This document shows positions 42,612-52,573 of a DNA stretch of 64,000 bases, in pieces (positions within the stretch are counted from its first letter, which is position 1; each line of letters starts with the position of its first letter). The stretch comes from Aquamicrobium lusatiense (GTDB lineage Bacteria; Pseudomonadota; Alphaproteobacteria; Rhizobiales; Rhizobiaceae). Location of the stretch: the NCBI RefSeq assembly GCF_014201615.1, contig NZ_JACHEU010000002.1:277846-341845 (forward strand), in the 5' to 3' direction. The translations under genes were made by a program, and so were the position numbers. The notes beneath the pieces are model-generated. The model had not been told where the DNA came from. It made no database searches and worked only from the letters and a program-made list of their open reading frames with translations.

Positions 42612-44438
42612 TCAGTTCTCGTCGCGGCGGGCCAGCGCCGCCTCATAGGCCCTGCGCGCCGCCTCGACCTGCGGCCGGGTGGAGACTTCCGGCACCGCCA
42701 CATCCCACCAGTGCCCGCCTGCCTCGGTGGTCGGCATCGGGTCGGTGTCGATGACGATGACATGGGTGCGATCCGAAGCACGGGCGCGGGCCATGGCGGC
42801 TTCCAGCGCGGCGACGGAATCCGCCTTCTCGGCGATCGCGCCCATCGAGGCCGCATGGGCGACGAAGTCGATGTCGCTCGGCACATCGTGGCGGGCGGTG
42901 TCGAGCAGATTGTTGAAGCTCTCGCCGCCAGTCGCCATCTGCAGGCGGTTGATGCAGGCGAAGCCGCGGTTATCGAGCACCACCACGATCAGCTTGCGGC
43001 CCAGCATCACCGAGGTCGCAAGCTCGGAATTCATCATCATGTAGGAGCCGTCGCCGACCATGACGACGACCTCGCGCTGCGGCTGGGCCATCTTTACGCC
43101 AAGCCCGCCGGCGATCTCGTAACCCATGGTCGAGAAGCCGTATTCGAGATGATAGCCGTTGGGCCGCGCCGCCTTCCACAATTTGTGGAGTTCGCCCGGC
43201 AAGCCGCCGGCGGCGCAGACGACGATGGCCTCATCATCGAGCGAGCGCTGCACGGCACCGATCACCTGCGCATCCGAAGGCAGCGCATTGCCTTCCGGCA
43301 TGGCCGTTGCCGCCGCCACGGCCTCAAGCCAGCGTTCGCGCAAGCCAAGATCCGGAGCCGGCGCGCGATGACCCACCAGCAACTGCCCCAGTTCAACAAG
43401 TGTTTCGCGCGCATCGCCCACCAGCGCCGTCGCGCCATGTTTGGCGGCGTCATAGGGCTCGACATTGACCGACAGGATGCGCCGCTCCGGATTGCGGAAC
43501 AGCGCCCATGAGCCGGTGGTGAAATCCTGGAAGCGGGTGCCGATGCCGATCACCAGATCGGCCTCTTCCGCAATCGCATTGGCCGCCGACGAACCGGTGA
43601 CACCGATGGAGCCGAAATTGAGCGGATGATCCCACGGCAGGGCAGATTTGCCCGCCTGCGTTTCCGCAACGGGAATGGAATGGGTTTCGGCAAATGCCTC
43701 CAGCACCCCGCAGGCTCCCGAATAGTGGACACCGCCGCCGGCGACGATCAGCGGCTTGCGCGCCGCCCGCACAAGCACCGCCGCCCGTTCGAGTTCGTCC
43801 AGATCGGGGCGCGGCCTGCGCCTGCGCCAGATATGGTCCTTGAAGAACGTCTCCGGCCAGTCGAAGGCCTCGGCCTGCACATCCTGACAGAAGGAGAGCG
43901 TCACCGGCCCGCAGCGGGCGGGGTCGGTGAGCGTGGCCATGGCGCGCGGCAGGGCGGTGAGCAGATGGCGCGGGCTCGCAATACGGTCGAAATAGCGGCT
44001 GACCGGGCGGAAGCAGTCAGTGGCTGAGACGGTGCCGTCGTCGAAATCCTCGACCTGCTGCAACACCGGATCGGGCGCGCGGCTGGCGAACACGTCCCCG
44101 GGGATCAGCAACACCGGCAGCCGGTTGACATGGGCAAGTGCGGCGGCCGTCACCATGTTGAGCGCGCCGGGGCCAATGGAAGTCGTCACCGCCGTGGCCT
44201 GACGGCGGTTCTTCGCCTTGGCGAAAGCAATGGCAGCATGGGCCATGCCCTGCTCGTTATGGCCGCGCCATGTCGGGAAAGTGTCGCGCGCCGCATGAAG
44301 CGCCTCACCGATACCGGCCACATTGCCGTGGCCGAAGATCGCCCAGCAGCCGGGAATGAGCGCCTCGCCTTCCTCGTTCTTCTGCGCGGCGAGATAGCGC
44401 ACCATCGCCTGCGCCGCCGTGAGCCGGATCGTCTTCAT
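42612..44438 (-). CDS. iolD: 3D-(3,5/4)-trihydroxycyclohexane-1,2-dione hydrolase IolD
   Basis: IolD is a thiamine-diphosphate enzyme that opens the inositol ring to 5-deoxyglucuronate. The 608-residue product has the N-terminal ThDP Glu region (WRGHNEQGMAHAAIAFAKA), the SIGPGALNMVTAAALAHVNR stretch, and the C-terminal ThDP/Mg motif GDGSYMMMNSELATSVMLGRKLIVVVLDN. Start at MKTIRL overlaps iolC by 4 bp (ATGA). Upstream in-frame sequence is antisense-like and excluded. Confidence 0.93.
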   Translation of the reverse strand: MKTIRLTAAQAMVRYLAAQKNEEGEALIPGCWAIFGHGNVAGIGEALHAARDTFPTWRGHNEQGMAHAAIAFAKAKNRRQATAVTTSIGPGALNMVTAAALAHVNRLPVLLIPGDVFASRAPDPVLQQVEDFDDGTVSATDCFRPVSRYFDRIASPRHLLTALPRAMATLTDPARCGPVTLSFCQDVQAEAFDWPETFFKDHIWRRRRPRPDLDELERAAVLVRAARKPLIVAGGGVHYSGACGVLEAFAETHSIPVAETQAGKSALPWDHPLNFGSIGVTGSSAANAIAEEADLVIGIGTRFQDFTTGSWALFRNPERRILSVNVEPYDAAKHGATALVGDARETLVELGQLLVGHRAPAPDLGLRERWLEAVAAATAMPEGNALPSDAQVIGAVQRSLDDEAIVVCAAGGLPGELHKLWKAARPNGYHLEYGFSTMGYEIAGGLGVKMAQPQREVVVMVGDGSYMMMNSELATSVMLGRKLIVVVLDNRGFACINRLQMATGGESFNNLLDTARHDVPSDIDFVAHAASMGAIAEKADSVAALEAAMARARASDRTHVIVIDTDPMPTTEAGGHWWDVAVPEVSTRPQVEAARRAYEAALARRDEN

Positions 44439-46357
44439 GGCCTGCTCCCTGTCTGCGCATCGCGCCTTGCATCGTCCCACGCCGCGCACAGCTCTGCATA
44501 GATGCCCGCCATCTCTTCCACCGTCTCCGCGTCGCCGATCACGCCGGACAGCCATTTGCGCGCCGGGGCGGCGAAGATGGAACGTCCGACGGCAAAGCCC
44601 TTGACCAGATCGAAGCGCGCGGCCTCGGCAAAGCTCGTGCGCAGGTCCGCGATTTCCGCCTCCAGCCCGAGCACGACGATACCGCGCGTGTGGGGATCGT
44701 TGCGCTCGATCACTTCGCATGCCAGCGCCCATGCCTGCGGCGATGTCATCGGTTCGAGCTTCCACCAGTCAGGAAAAACGCCGATGTCGTAGAAGCGCTG
44801 GATGACGCGCGCCGTGGTGTCGTCACCCACCGCTCCCACCCTCGAGGGAATGATCTCCAGCAGGAACTCCAGCCCGTTGGCGCGGGCGGCATCGGCAAGA
44901 CGGATCACCGTTTCCTCCTGCGAGCGCTTCGTCGCCTCGTCGTCGTCCGGGTGATAGAAGCACAGCACCTTCACCACATGTTCGGCCGGCCATTCGGCAA
45001 GGTCCGAACCGAGGTCCGGCCCTATCTCCAGCTCCAGCGGGCGCGAGCCCGGAACCTCCACCGGACGGCCGATCCACAGCCCCTGCCCCGCCGCGCGATA
45101 GAGCGCCTCCTGCCCGAGCCGCCCGTCGCACAGGATGCCATAGCCGCCGCGCCCGGCAGCGACCTTGAGCGCGGCATCAAGGCAAAGCTGCTTGAAGATG
45201 CCGATGCGCTCGTGGCCGATGCCCAACTCGTCGGCCAGCGCCTCCATCTGGCTGCGGTGATCGAAGGCAAAGACGCGCATCACCGGCCAGTCGCCCTTGC
45301 GGTTGGTGGACCAGTGAATCTGCTCAAGTTCGCGGTCATGGCGCAAAGCGGGATTGCGCACGCCGCGTTCGAGCAGGAAATTCAGTTCCTGCCAGCTCGG
45401 ATAGGCGGGTGCGCAGCCATGGCGCGACACCGCCAGCGCCCCGCAGGCATTGGCGTATTTCAGTGCTGTCGGCCAGTCCTCATCGTCGAGCCAGCCCTTC
45501 AGCAGGCCGGACATGAAGCCGTCGCCCGCTCCCAGCACGTTGAACACCTCGATCGGAAAGCCGGGGCCGGCAGCGCCTTCATCCAGCGTTGCGGGGATGG
45601 CGCCGGTGAAGGCGGAGGCGCCCATCGGCCCACGCTTGCACACAAGCACCGCATCGGTGATCTCGCGCACCTTGCGCAGCGCGTCCACCGTGTCGGTGCT
45701 GCCGCCGGCGATGTGGAACTCCTCCTCGGTGCCGACGATCAGGTCGAACAGGGCAAGCGTCGATTGCAGTCTGGCGGTCACCTTATCCGATGCGATGAAA
45801 CGGTTCTCGCCATCGCCATGGCCGGAAAGCCCCCACAGGTTCGGGCGGTAATCGATGTCGAGCGCGGTGCGCGCGCCGTTTTCGCGGGCAAGGTGCAGAG
45901 CCTTCAACACTGCCGCTTCCGTGCGCGGGTAGGACAGATGCGTTCCTGTCGCCACCACTGAGCGTGCCTCGGCGATGAAGGCCGGATCGATGTCGTCTTC
46001 CGACAGCGCCATGTCGGCGCAGTTCTCGCGATAGAAGATCAGCGGGAACTGGTGCTGGTCGCGGATGCCGAGAAGCACCAGCGCCGTCAGCCGCTCCGGG
46101 TCTGTCGCCACGCCGCGCACGTCCACGCCCTCGGCGGCAAGCTGCTCGCGGATGAAACGGCCCATATGCTCGTCGCCAACGCGGGTGATCAGAGCCGAGC
46201 GCAGGCCGAGCCGCGCGGTGCCGACCGCCATGTTGGTGGGCGAGCCGCCGACATATTTGTTGAACGAGCGCATGTCCTCCAGCCGCCCGCCGACCTGCGC
46301 GCCGTAGAGATCGACCGACGACCGGCCGATGGTGATGACATCGAGCTTTTTCGTCAT
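44435..46357 (-). CDS. iolC: IolC: 5-dehydro-2-deoxygluconokinase fused to a DUF2090 aldolase-like domain
   Basis: The N-terminal half (about residues 1-330) is a PfkB kinase that phosphorylates 2-deoxy-5-keto-gluconate. Its motifs are [18 protein letters not shown] and the catalytic [17 protein letters not shown]. The C-terminal half is DUF2090, an aldolase-like TIM barrel ([61 protein letters not shown]). DUF2090 may cleave the phosphorylated product, taking the place of IolJ. This fusion is normal in rhizobia. It overlaps iolD and the ABC ATPase gene by 4 bp each. Confidence 0.92.
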   Translation of the reverse strand: MTKKLDVITIGRSSVDLYGAQVGGRLEDMRSFNKYVGGSPTNMAVGTARLGLRSALITRVGDEHMGRFIREQLAAEGVDVRGVATDPERLTALVLLGIRDQHQFPLIFYRENCADMALSEDDIDPAFIAEARSVVATGTHLSYPRTEAAVLKALHLARENGARTALDIDYRPNLWGLSGHGDGENRFIASDKVTARLQSTLALFDLIVGTEEEFHIAGGSTDTVDALRKVREITDAVLVCKRGPMGASAFTGAIPATLDEGAAGPGFPIEVFNVLGAGDGFMSGLLKGWLDDEDWPTALKYANACGALAVSRHGCAPAYPSWQELNFLLERGVRNPALRHDRELEQIHWSTNRKGDWPVMRVFAFDHRSQMEALADELGIGHERIGIFKQLCLDAALKVAAGRGGYGILCDGRLGQEALYRAAGQGLWIGRPVEVPGSRPLELEIGPDLGSDLAEWPAEHVVKVLCFYHPDDDEATKRSQEETVIRLADAARANGLEFLLEIIPSRVGAVGDDTTARVIQRFYDIGVFPDWWKLEPMTSPQAWALACEVIERNDPHTRGIVVLGLEAEIADLRTSFAEAARFDLVKGFAVGRSIFAAPARKWLSGVIGDAETVEEMAGIYAELCAAWDDARRDAQTGSRP

Positions 46358-47133
46358 ACCGTGCCGCCCAGCGAGCCCTCCAGTTCGGCCAGTTCCTGCC
46401 CGCCCGCCATCATGTCCTGAAGCTCTTCCGGCTTCACCTCGCCGCGCAGCGCGGTGCCCAGCGTGCGCCCGCGGTTCAGCACCGTGAAGCGGTCGCCCAC
46501 AGCCAGCGCGTGGCGCACATTATGGGTGATGAAGACGACACCGATGCCCTTTTCCCGCACCCGCGCGATGGTCGACAGCACATTGGCGGTCTGGCGCACG
46601 CCGAGCGCCGATGTCGGCTCGTCGAGGATCAGCACTTTCGCCCCGAAATAGACGGCGCGCGCGATCGCCACCGTCTGCCGCTCGCCACCCGACAGCGTGC
46701 CCACCGCCTGATCCGGCTCGCGCAGGTTGATACCCATCCTGCGCATCTCCTCCATGGTGACGGCGTTCGCCTTCTCGAAATCGAAGAAGCTGAGCGGCCC
46801 GATCTTGCGCACCGGCTCGCGCCCCATCCAGAAATTGCGCGTCACCGACATCAGCGGGATCATGGCGAGGTCCTGATAGACCGTAGCAATACCGGCCTGC
46901 ATGGCGTCGCGCGGGCTGGCGAAGGCGACCTCTTTGCCCTCGACGAGAATGCGGCCGCGCGTCGGCTTGTGGACGCCCGACATGGTCTTGATGAAGGTGG
47001 ACTTGCCCGCACCATTGTCGCCCAGCAGGCAGTGGCATTCGCCTGGCAGGACGGAGATCGACACGCCGTTCAGAGCGATCACCGGCCCGAAGTGCTTTTC
47101 GATGTCGATCAGTTCGATGAGCGGATTTGTCAT
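46354..47133 (-). CDS. ABC transporter ATP-binding protein (inositol uptake)
   Basis: This is the ATPase of a sugar-type (CUT2) importer. Walker A is [15 protein letters not shown], the Q-loop is TVYQDLAMI, the signature [19 protein letters not shown], Walker [12 protein letters not shown] and the switch His [10 protein letters not shown]. It is a single-ATPase form of 259 residues, whereas the classical RbsA/XylG ATPases are duplicated. It overlaps iolC by 4 bp, and its partner permease ends 1 bp upstream. The iol context points to myo-inositol as substrate. Confidence 0.9.
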   Translation of the reverse strand: MTNPLIELIDIEKHFGPVIALNGVSISVLPGECHCLLGDNGAGKSTFIKTMSGVHKPTRGRILVEGKEVAFASPRDAMQAGIATVYQDLAMIPLMSVTRNFWMGREPVRKIGPLSFFDFEKANAVTMEEMRRMGINLREPDQAVGTLSGGERQTVAIARAVYFGAKVLILDEPTSALGVRQTANVLSTIARVREKGIGVVFITHNVRHALAVGDRFTVLNRGRTLGTALRGEVKPEELQDMMAGGQELAELEGSLGGTV

Positions 47134-47134
47134 C

Positions 47135-48301
47135 TCAGCGCTCTCCCGTGATCATGCGGCGGATATAGGTGTTGAGGATGACGGCCATCAGAAGGATGGC
47201 GCCGAGGAAGACGCGGAACAGGGAGCTTTCCACACCGGCGAAGAACAGGCCTTGCTGGACGACGCCGAAGATCAGCGCGCCAAGGGCCGCCCCGATCACC
47301 GAGCCGTAGCCGCCGGTGAGCAGCGCCCCGCCGATCACCACCGAGATGATCGCCTCGAACTCCTTGAGCAGGCCGCGATCGGCCGCCGCCGAGCCGAATT
47401 CCATCACCTGACAGGTGGCGAAGACGGTGGCGCAGAAGGCGGAAAACATGAACATCAGGATCTTCACCCGATCGACCGGCACGCCGACATAGCGTGCGGC
47501 CTGCGCATCGCCGCCGGAGGCGAAGATCCAGTTGCCGAAGCGGGTGCGGGTGAGCAGGATGTGACCGAAGGCGACCAGCACCAGCGCCCAGATGATGAGG
47601 ATCGGGATGCCGTCCACGACCGGCTGGCCGGCGCGCGGCCCGGCCACGAACTTGCCGATCAGGCCCATATCGGCCAGCCATACGAAAAGCCCGCCCAGCA
47701 CCTTGCCGCCGAACAGCCATGCCAGCGGGTCGCCCGCCGCCACCTCGCGCACACCGCCAATGATGGTCTGGCGCGTCGTGGTGATGGAAATGAAGATCGT
47801 CAGCCCGCGCAATATGTAGAGGAAGGCGAGCGTGACGATGAAGGACGGCAGGCCGGTCCTGATGACGAGGTAGCCATTCAGCGCGCCGATGGCGAGCGCG
47901 ATCGCAAAGGCGGCGAGGATCGCGACCCAGACCGGATATTGCCACGTCACCGACAACAGCGCGATGATGATGCCTGAAAAGCCGATCATCGAACCAACCG
48001 ACAGGTCGAATTCGCCGGCGATCATCAGAAGGCAGGCGCCGACCGCGATAACAGCGAACTGCGCCGCCACCACGCCCCAGTTCATGACGCCTTCGGGCGC
48101 GAACATGCCGCTGTTGCGGGCAATGGCGAAAAAGAAGACGAAGACCAGTATGGTGCCGCAGATGGCCCCGAGCTCCGGCCGGATCAGCGCCTTGCGCAGC
48201 GGCGAGATCGGCCTGACGCGCTCGTCCGCGATGATCTCGGCCGCGCTGCTATCTGCCGTACCGGGTGCGGCGGGTTTGGGTCGGGGGGCTTGTTCGGTCA
48301 T
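47135..48301 (-). CDS. ABC transporter permease (inositol uptake)
   Basis: This is a CUT2/BPD_transp_2-type permease with about ten transmembrane helices. Typical sequences are [27 protein letters not shown] and [21 protein letters not shown], and the coupling stretch is [19 protein letters not shown]. The N-terminal 35 residues are cytosolic and charged. It lies between the binding-protein and ATPase genes of the inositol operon. Confidence 0.92.
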   Translation of the reverse strand: MTEQAPRPKPAAPGTADSSAAEIIADERVRPISPLRKALIRPELGAICGTILVFVFFFAIARNSGMFAPEGVMNWGVVAAQFAVIAVGACLLMIAGEFDLSVGSMIGFSGIIIALLSVTWQYPVWVAILAAFAIALAIGALNGYLVIRTGLPSFIVTLAFLYILRGLTIFISITTTRQTIIGGVREVAAGDPLAWLFGGKVLGGLFVWLADMGLIGKFVAGPRAGQPVVDGIPILIIWALVLVAFGHILLTRTRFGNWIFASGGDAQAARYVGVPVDRVKILMFMFSAFCATVFATCQVMEFGSAAADRGLLKEFEAIISVVIGGALLTGGYGSVIGAALGALIFGVVQQGLFFAGVESSLFRVFLGAILLMAVILNTYIRRMITGER

Positions 48302-48380
48302 GCCGTCCTCCGGAAATGGCCGTGCGGACGCGGCGCCGGACAGGGCGTACGCCGGACCGCTTCAGAACAGGGTTGAGCAG

Positions 48381-48412
48381 GCGGGCGCCGGGGCATCGCC
48401 TCCGGCGCCCGC
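48381..48412 (-). other. Intercistronic hairpin after the binding-protein gene
   Basis: GCGGGCGCCGG and CCGGCGCCCGC form a perfect 11-bp GC stem with a 10-base loop, 10 bp after the binding-protein stop and about 80 bp before the permease start. No T-run follows. Such stems usually protect the abundant binding-protein part of the mRNA. Confidence 0.6.
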
Positions 48413-48421
48413 ATCATGAGG

Positions 48422-49366
48422 TCAGCGATATTCGCCGGCCAGCTTTTCCACGAGCTCGATATTGTCCTTGGTGATGAAACCCGGACCGGAGTTGATCGAG
48501 TTGCCCGGCACCACGCCGTAGCGGGCGAGATTGGTCAGGATCACCACCGGCAGGTAACCTTGCAGGAAGGGCTGCTGGTCGATGGCGAAGGCGATGGTGC
48601 CGTCCTTGATCGCCGCCGAAATCTCAGGCGAAAGATCGAAGGTGGCGAAATGGATCGTTCCTGCCTTACCGTTTTCCTGCAACGCCGCAATCGTCGGGAT
48701 GGCGGAATTCGGACCCAGCGTCAGGATGCCGTTGGTGTCGGGATTGCTTTGCAGGTAGGCCAGCACCTTGGACTTCACTTCGGCCGGATCAAGGCCGGAA
48801 TCGATCATCTGCGAGCCGAGTTCCACGCCGAGCGCCTCGGCATAGCCCTGGCAGCGCTCCACCGAGGCCGGGTTGGTGATGTAGTGGTTGACGCAGACAA
48901 ATTTGGTGACGCCCGCAGCCTTGGCCTTCTCGCCCGCGCCATGGCCCGCCGCCTTTTCAGGCTGTCCGACATGCAGGAGCGCGCCGATCTCTTTCGACTG
49001 CTCTTCGGTGCCCGAATTGATGGTGATGACCGGAATGCCCTTGGCCACCGCGTTGGAAAGCGGCCCGGACAGCACGTCATAATCCGCGATGGTCGAGATG
49101 ATGCCGTTTGGATTGGAAGCCGCCGCCTGCTCGATGATGCGGCCCATGTCGGCCAGATCGCCGGTCGGCGGATTGCGGTATTCCACCGTCACGTTCATCT
49201 GCTGGCCGGCAAGCGTGATGGCATTCTTGATGGTGTTCCACCAGCTGTCGCTGTCCGGCGCATGACTGACCAGAACGAAGCGCTCGCCCTCGGCATGAGC
49301 CGGCGTGGAAAGACCCGCAAAGGCGGTCGATACCGCCGCTGCGAGTGCCAGAAACGTCCTTCTCAT
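48422..49366 (-). CDS. Periplasmic sugar-binding protein (inositol ABC transporter)
   Basis: This is a CUT2-type (ribose-binding-like) periplasmic protein. The signal peptide is MRRTFLALAAAVSTAFAGLSTPAHA, and the mature part begins with ERFVLVSHAPDSDSWWNTIKNAI. Hinge and ligand stretches include GIISTIADYDVLSG, VITINSGTEEQ and FATFDLSPE. It is the first gene of the inositol uptake and breakdown unit, downstream of iolR. Myo-inositol is inferred as ligand from context. Confidence 0.9.
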   Translation of the reverse strand: MRRTFLALAAAVSTAFAGLSTPAHAEGERFVLVSHAPDSDSWWNTIKNAITLAGQQMNVTVEYRNPPTGDLADMGRIIEQAAASNPNGIISTIADYDVLSGPLSNAVAKGIPVITINSGTEEQSKEIGALLHVGQPEKAAGHGAGEKAKAAGVTKFVCVNHYITNPASVERCQGYAEALGVELGSQMIDSGLDPAEVKSKVLAYLQSNPDTNGILTLGPNSAIPTIAALQENGKAGTIHFATFDLSPEISAAIKDGTIAFAIDQQPFLQGYLPVVILTNLARYGVVPGNSINSGPGFITKDNIELVEKLAGEYR

Positions 49367-49490
49367 TGAAACCTCCCCGTTTCGTCCGCATGCCGGCTTC
49401 CTCCTCCGGAAGCCGCTACATGCGCAGCGATCCCGGACGGTCCGGGATCATAAATGACATAATTATTCCATTTTCTACAAAAAGCAACAT

Positions 49491-50327
49491 TCATTTTCCA
49501 TTTTTGGGACGGCGGCGATGCGCACCGACGGCGACGGACAGCGCCATGGCCAGCGTCAGCGCCGCCGAAAGCGAGCGGAACGCGCCGACATCGATCTCCG
49601 ACACGAACAACCTGACCGCATCGAGCCGGGCCAGAGGACTGGTCGGCAGATCGGTCAGCGCCACGATCCCGACGCCCCGCCGTTCCGCCTCCTCGGCCAG
49701 TTCGACCGTGTCGGCCGTATAGGGCGCGAAGCTGATGGCGATCATGGCGTCGCCCCTTGCCAGCAGATGGTCGAGCTTCAGATTGCCGACACCGCTGTGC
49801 AGGATGGCGGGTACGCTCATCTTCTCGAAGGAATAGGCAAGATAGGAGGCGACAGGGAACGCGCGTCGGTTGCCGACCAGATGGATGGTGCGCGCCTGTG
49901 CCAGCATGGCCACGGCCTCGTCGAGCAGGGTGGCATCGACGGTGCGGGCAAGGTTCTCGATGGAATTGCGGCCAGCCTCGGCGAATTCGGCCAGCAGGGC
50001 CGCCGGCGTATCATTGCCGCTGTCGCGCAGCTTGGTCAGGCGCGTCGCGTAGTTCGGCCATTTCTGGGTATATTCCTCGCGGAACAGCTTCTGCATGTGC
50101 GAGAAACCGGAGAAGCCGAGTTCCTGACAGAAGCGCATGAAGGCCGAAGGCGGCACGTCCGCCGCTTCCGCAAGCTCGGCGACCGTCGACACCGCCACCT
50201 TGTCCGGATGGGCCGCAACGTAATCGGCGCATTGGCGCAGCCGCCTGGGCAGGTCGTGGCCGTCACGCCTCAGCCTTTCATAGAAGGCTTCGACCGTATG
50301 CGGCGCGCCTGCATCGTCATGGTCCAT
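49491..50327 (-). CDS. iolR: MurR/RpiR-family transcriptional regulator, IolR-like
   Basis: The product has an N-terminal RpiR helix-turn-helix (VAVSTVAELAEAADVPPSAFMRFCQELG) and a C-terminal SIS sugar-binding domain (IHLVGNRRAFPVASYLAYSFE, GDAMIAISFAPYTADTVELAE, VALTDLPTSPLARLDAV). It lies between the divergent dehydrogenase genes and the inositol unit, as the inositol repressor does in other rhizobia. An AAGGAG site supports the ATG at 50327 over an upstream ATG at 50351. A GGAA-N6-TTCT site lies just upstream. Confidence 0.88.
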   Translation of the reverse strand: MDHDDAGAPHTVEAFYERLRRDGHDLPRRLRQCADYVAAHPDKVAVSTVAELAEAADVPPSAFMRFCQELGFSGFSHMQKLFREEYTQKWPNYATRLTKLRDSGNDTPAALLAEFAEAGRNSIENLARTVDATLLDEAVAMLAQARTIHLVGNRRAFPVASYLAYSFEKMSVPAILHSGVGNLKLDHLLARGDAMIAISFAPYTADTVELAEEAERRGVGIVALTDLPTSPLARLDAVRLFVSEIDVGAFRSLSAALTLAMALSVAVGAHRRRPKNGK

Positions 50328-50362
50328 CGCTTGCTCCTTGACACGATCCATATTCCGTGATT

Positions 50363-50380
50363 TTGGAATTTTTATTCTAA
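50363..50380. promoter_or_regulatory. Probable IolR operator
   Basis: TTGGAAT-TTTT-ATTCTAA is an imperfect 7-4-7 palindrome with one mismatch. It contains GGAA-N6-TTCT, one base from the GGAA-N6-TTCC motif described for rhizobial IolR. It lies 36 bp upstream of iolR and 70 bp upstream of the divergent dehydrogenase gene. Confidence 0.55.
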
Positions 50381-50449
50381 TTCACTCAGGCGGGCAATGC
50401 CGGAGCGGTTTGCATAAATCCGGTGGCGTCCGATTTGTCGAGGACAGTC

Positions 50450-51460
50450 ATGACGATCAGTTTCGCTCTTCTGGGCGCCGGGCGCATCGGCAAGGTGCAT
50501 GCGCAGGCTATTGCCTCGAACCACGACGCCAGACTGGCGGCAATATCCGATCCGGTCGCGCAGGCCGCCGATGACCTTGGGCAACGCTACGGCGCGCCGG
50601 TGCGCTCCATAGCGGACATCGCCGCCGACAAGAGCATCGACGCGGTCGTCATCTGTACGCCGACCGACACCCATGCCGATCTGATCGAGCTTTTCGCCCG
50701 CGCCGGCAAGGCGATCTTCTGCGAAAAGCCGGTCGATCTTTCCGTGGCGCGTGTGCGAGCCTGCCTGAAGACGGTGGAAGACACCGGCGCCAGGCTAATG
50801 GTCGGCTTCAACCGCCGCTTCGATCCGCATTTTCAGGCGGTGCGGCAAGCCATCGACGAGGGTCGCATCGGCACGGTCGAAATAGTGCAGATCATCTCGC
50901 GCGATCCCGGCCCGCCGCCACCTGCTTATATCGCCTCTTCAGGCGGCATCTTCCGTGACATGACCATCCACGATTTCGACATGGCCCGCTTCCTGCTCGG
51001 CGAGGAAATCGAGACCGTCTATGCCGCGGCCTCGGTGCTGGTCGATCCGGAAATCGGCCGTCTGGGCGATCATGACAGCGCATCGGTGGTGCTCACGACC
51101 ACCTCGGGGCGTCAGTGCTCCATCTCCAATTCGCGCCGCGCCAGCTATGGCTACGACCAGCGCATCGAGGTCCACGGCTCGCTGGGCGCGGTTTCGGCGC
51201 AGAACCAGCGCCCGGTTTCGGTCGAACTGGCCACCGCCGACGGTTACCGCCTGCCGCCGCTGCATGATTTTTTCATGACCCGTTATACGCAAGCCTATGC
51301 AGCCGAGATCGCCGCCTTCATTGCCACGATCCGCGACGGCAAGGACCCCTCGCCATCCGGTGCCGACGGGCTGGCGGCACTGCTTCTGGCCGAGGCGGCA
51401 CTGAAATCCGTGCAGGAAGGCCGCGCGGTACGGGTGGCGGAAGTCGGCGGCGACTCATGA
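50450..51460 (+). CDS. idhA: Inositol 2-dehydrogenase
   Basis: This NAD-dependent Gfo/Idh/MocA dehydrogenase oxidises myo-inositol to 2-keto-myo-inositol, the first step of the pathway. The Rossmann loop is LLGAGRIGKVHAQAIA, the catalytic Lys is in IFCEKPVDLS, and the active-site Asp-His pair is in FRDMTIHDFDMARF. At 336 residues it matches rhizobial IdhA. It starts the rightward unit divergent from iolR and overlaps the next dehydrogenase by 4 bp. Confidence 0.92.
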   Translation: MTISFALLGAGRIGKVHAQAIASNHDARLAAISDPVAQAADDLGQRYGAPVRSIADIAADKSIDAVVICTPTDTHADLIELFARAGKAIFCEKPVDLSVARVRACLKTVEDTGARLMVGFNRRFDPHFQAVRQAIDEGRIGTVEIVQIISRDPGPPPPAYIASSGGIFRDMTIHDFDMARFLLGEEIETVYAAASVLVDPEIGRLGDHDSASVVLTTTSGRQCSISNSRRASYGYDQRIEVHGSLGAVSAQNQRPVSVELATADGYRLPPLHDFFMTRYTQAYAAEIAAFIATIRDGKDPSPSGADGLAALLLAEAALKSVQEGRAVRVAEVGGDS

Positions 51461-52569
51461 GCCCCCTCGGCATCGGCCTCATCGGCACCGGTTTCATGGG
51501 AAAATGCCATGCTCTGGCCTATGGCGCGGTCAGGGCGGTGTTCGGCGACGTGCCGGCCCCACGGCTGGAGCTTCTCTGCGACACGCCGGCCGAGAAGGCA
51601 TCCGCCATGGCCGAACAATTCGGCTTTGCCCGCGCCACCGACGACTGGCGCGCGCTGGTCAGCGATCCCGCCATCGACATCGTGTGCATCACCACCCCCA
51701 ACAAGCTGCATGCCGAAATGGCCATTGCCGCGCTTGAAGCCGGCAAGCATGTCCATTGCGAAAAGCCGATGGCGCTGACGCTGGACGAGGCCCGCGCCAT
51801 GACGCGAGCGGCCGAAAAAAGCGGCCGACGCACCATGGTCGGCTACAACTATATCCGCAATCCCGCCTATCAGCATGCACGCCGGCTGATCGGCGACGGC
51901 GCCATCGGTCGCCTGATCCACTTTCGCGGCTTCGTCGACGAGGACTATCAGGCCGACCCCAACCTGCCCTGGACCTGGCGCGCCACGCAGGCGGAGGCCG
52001 GGCTTGGCGCATTGGGCGACATGGGCTGCCACATGCTGTCCATGGCCATTGGCCTGATGGGGCCGATCGCCAGCGTTATCGGCGATATCCGCACCGTGCA
52101 CGAAACGCGCCCTTCGCCCGAGGGCGGCGCGCCGCGCCCTGTCGAGAATGACGACATCGCCTCCGCCATCCTCACCTTCGCTGGCGGCCAGCAGGGCCTG
52201 TTTTCCACCTCGCGCTCGGCATGGGGGCGCAAGAACAGCATGGTGTTTGAAGTGCATGGAACGCAAGGGACGATCCGCTTCGATCAGGAACGGATGAACG
52301 AGCTGCAACTGTTCCGCAACGAGGGCGATGCGGCCACGCAAGGCTTCACCACCATCCTGACCGGCCCGGCGCATCCGCCCTACGGGCAGTTCACGCCGGC
52401 CGCCGGCCATCAGTTGGGCTTCAACGATCTCAAGGTGATCGAGGCGGCGGAATTCCTGCGCGCCATCGCAGACGGCAAGGAGGCTTACCCCTCCTTCGCA
52501 GACGCGCTGACGATCGAGGAAGCCATCCACGCGATCGCCGCCTCCAGCGGGCAGCGCATCGAATTGTAA
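51457..52569 (+). CDS. Second Gfo/Idh/MocA dehydrogenase of the inositol locus
   Basis: This 370-residue dehydrogenase has the Rossmann loop GLIGTGFMGKCHALAYG, the catalytic Lys in HCEKPMALTLDEARAM, and ALGDMGCHMLSMA near the active site. It is coupled to idhA by an ATGA overlap. Related proteins in iol loci act on scyllo-inositol or other isomers, which would widen the range of inositols used; the exact substrate is not shown by the sequence. Confidence 0.88.
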   Translation: MSPLGIGLIGTGFMGKCHALAYGAVRAVFGDVPAPRLELLCDTPAEKASAMAEQFGFARATDDWRALVSDPAIDIVCITTPNKLHAEMAIAALEAGKHVHCEKPMALTLDEARAMTRAAEKSGRRTMVGYNYIRNPAYQHARRLIGDGAIGRLIHFRGFVDEDYQADPNLPWTWRATQAEAGLGALGDMGCHMLSMAIGLMGPIASVIGDIRTVHETRPSPEGGAPRPVENDDIASAILTFAGGQQGLFSTSRSAWGRKNSMVFEVHGTQGTIRFDQERMNELQLFRNEGDAATQGFTTILTGPAHPPYGQFTPAAGHQLGFNDLKVIEAAEFLRAIADGKEAYPSFADALTIEEAIHAIAASSGQRIEL

Positions 52570-52573
52570 GGCT

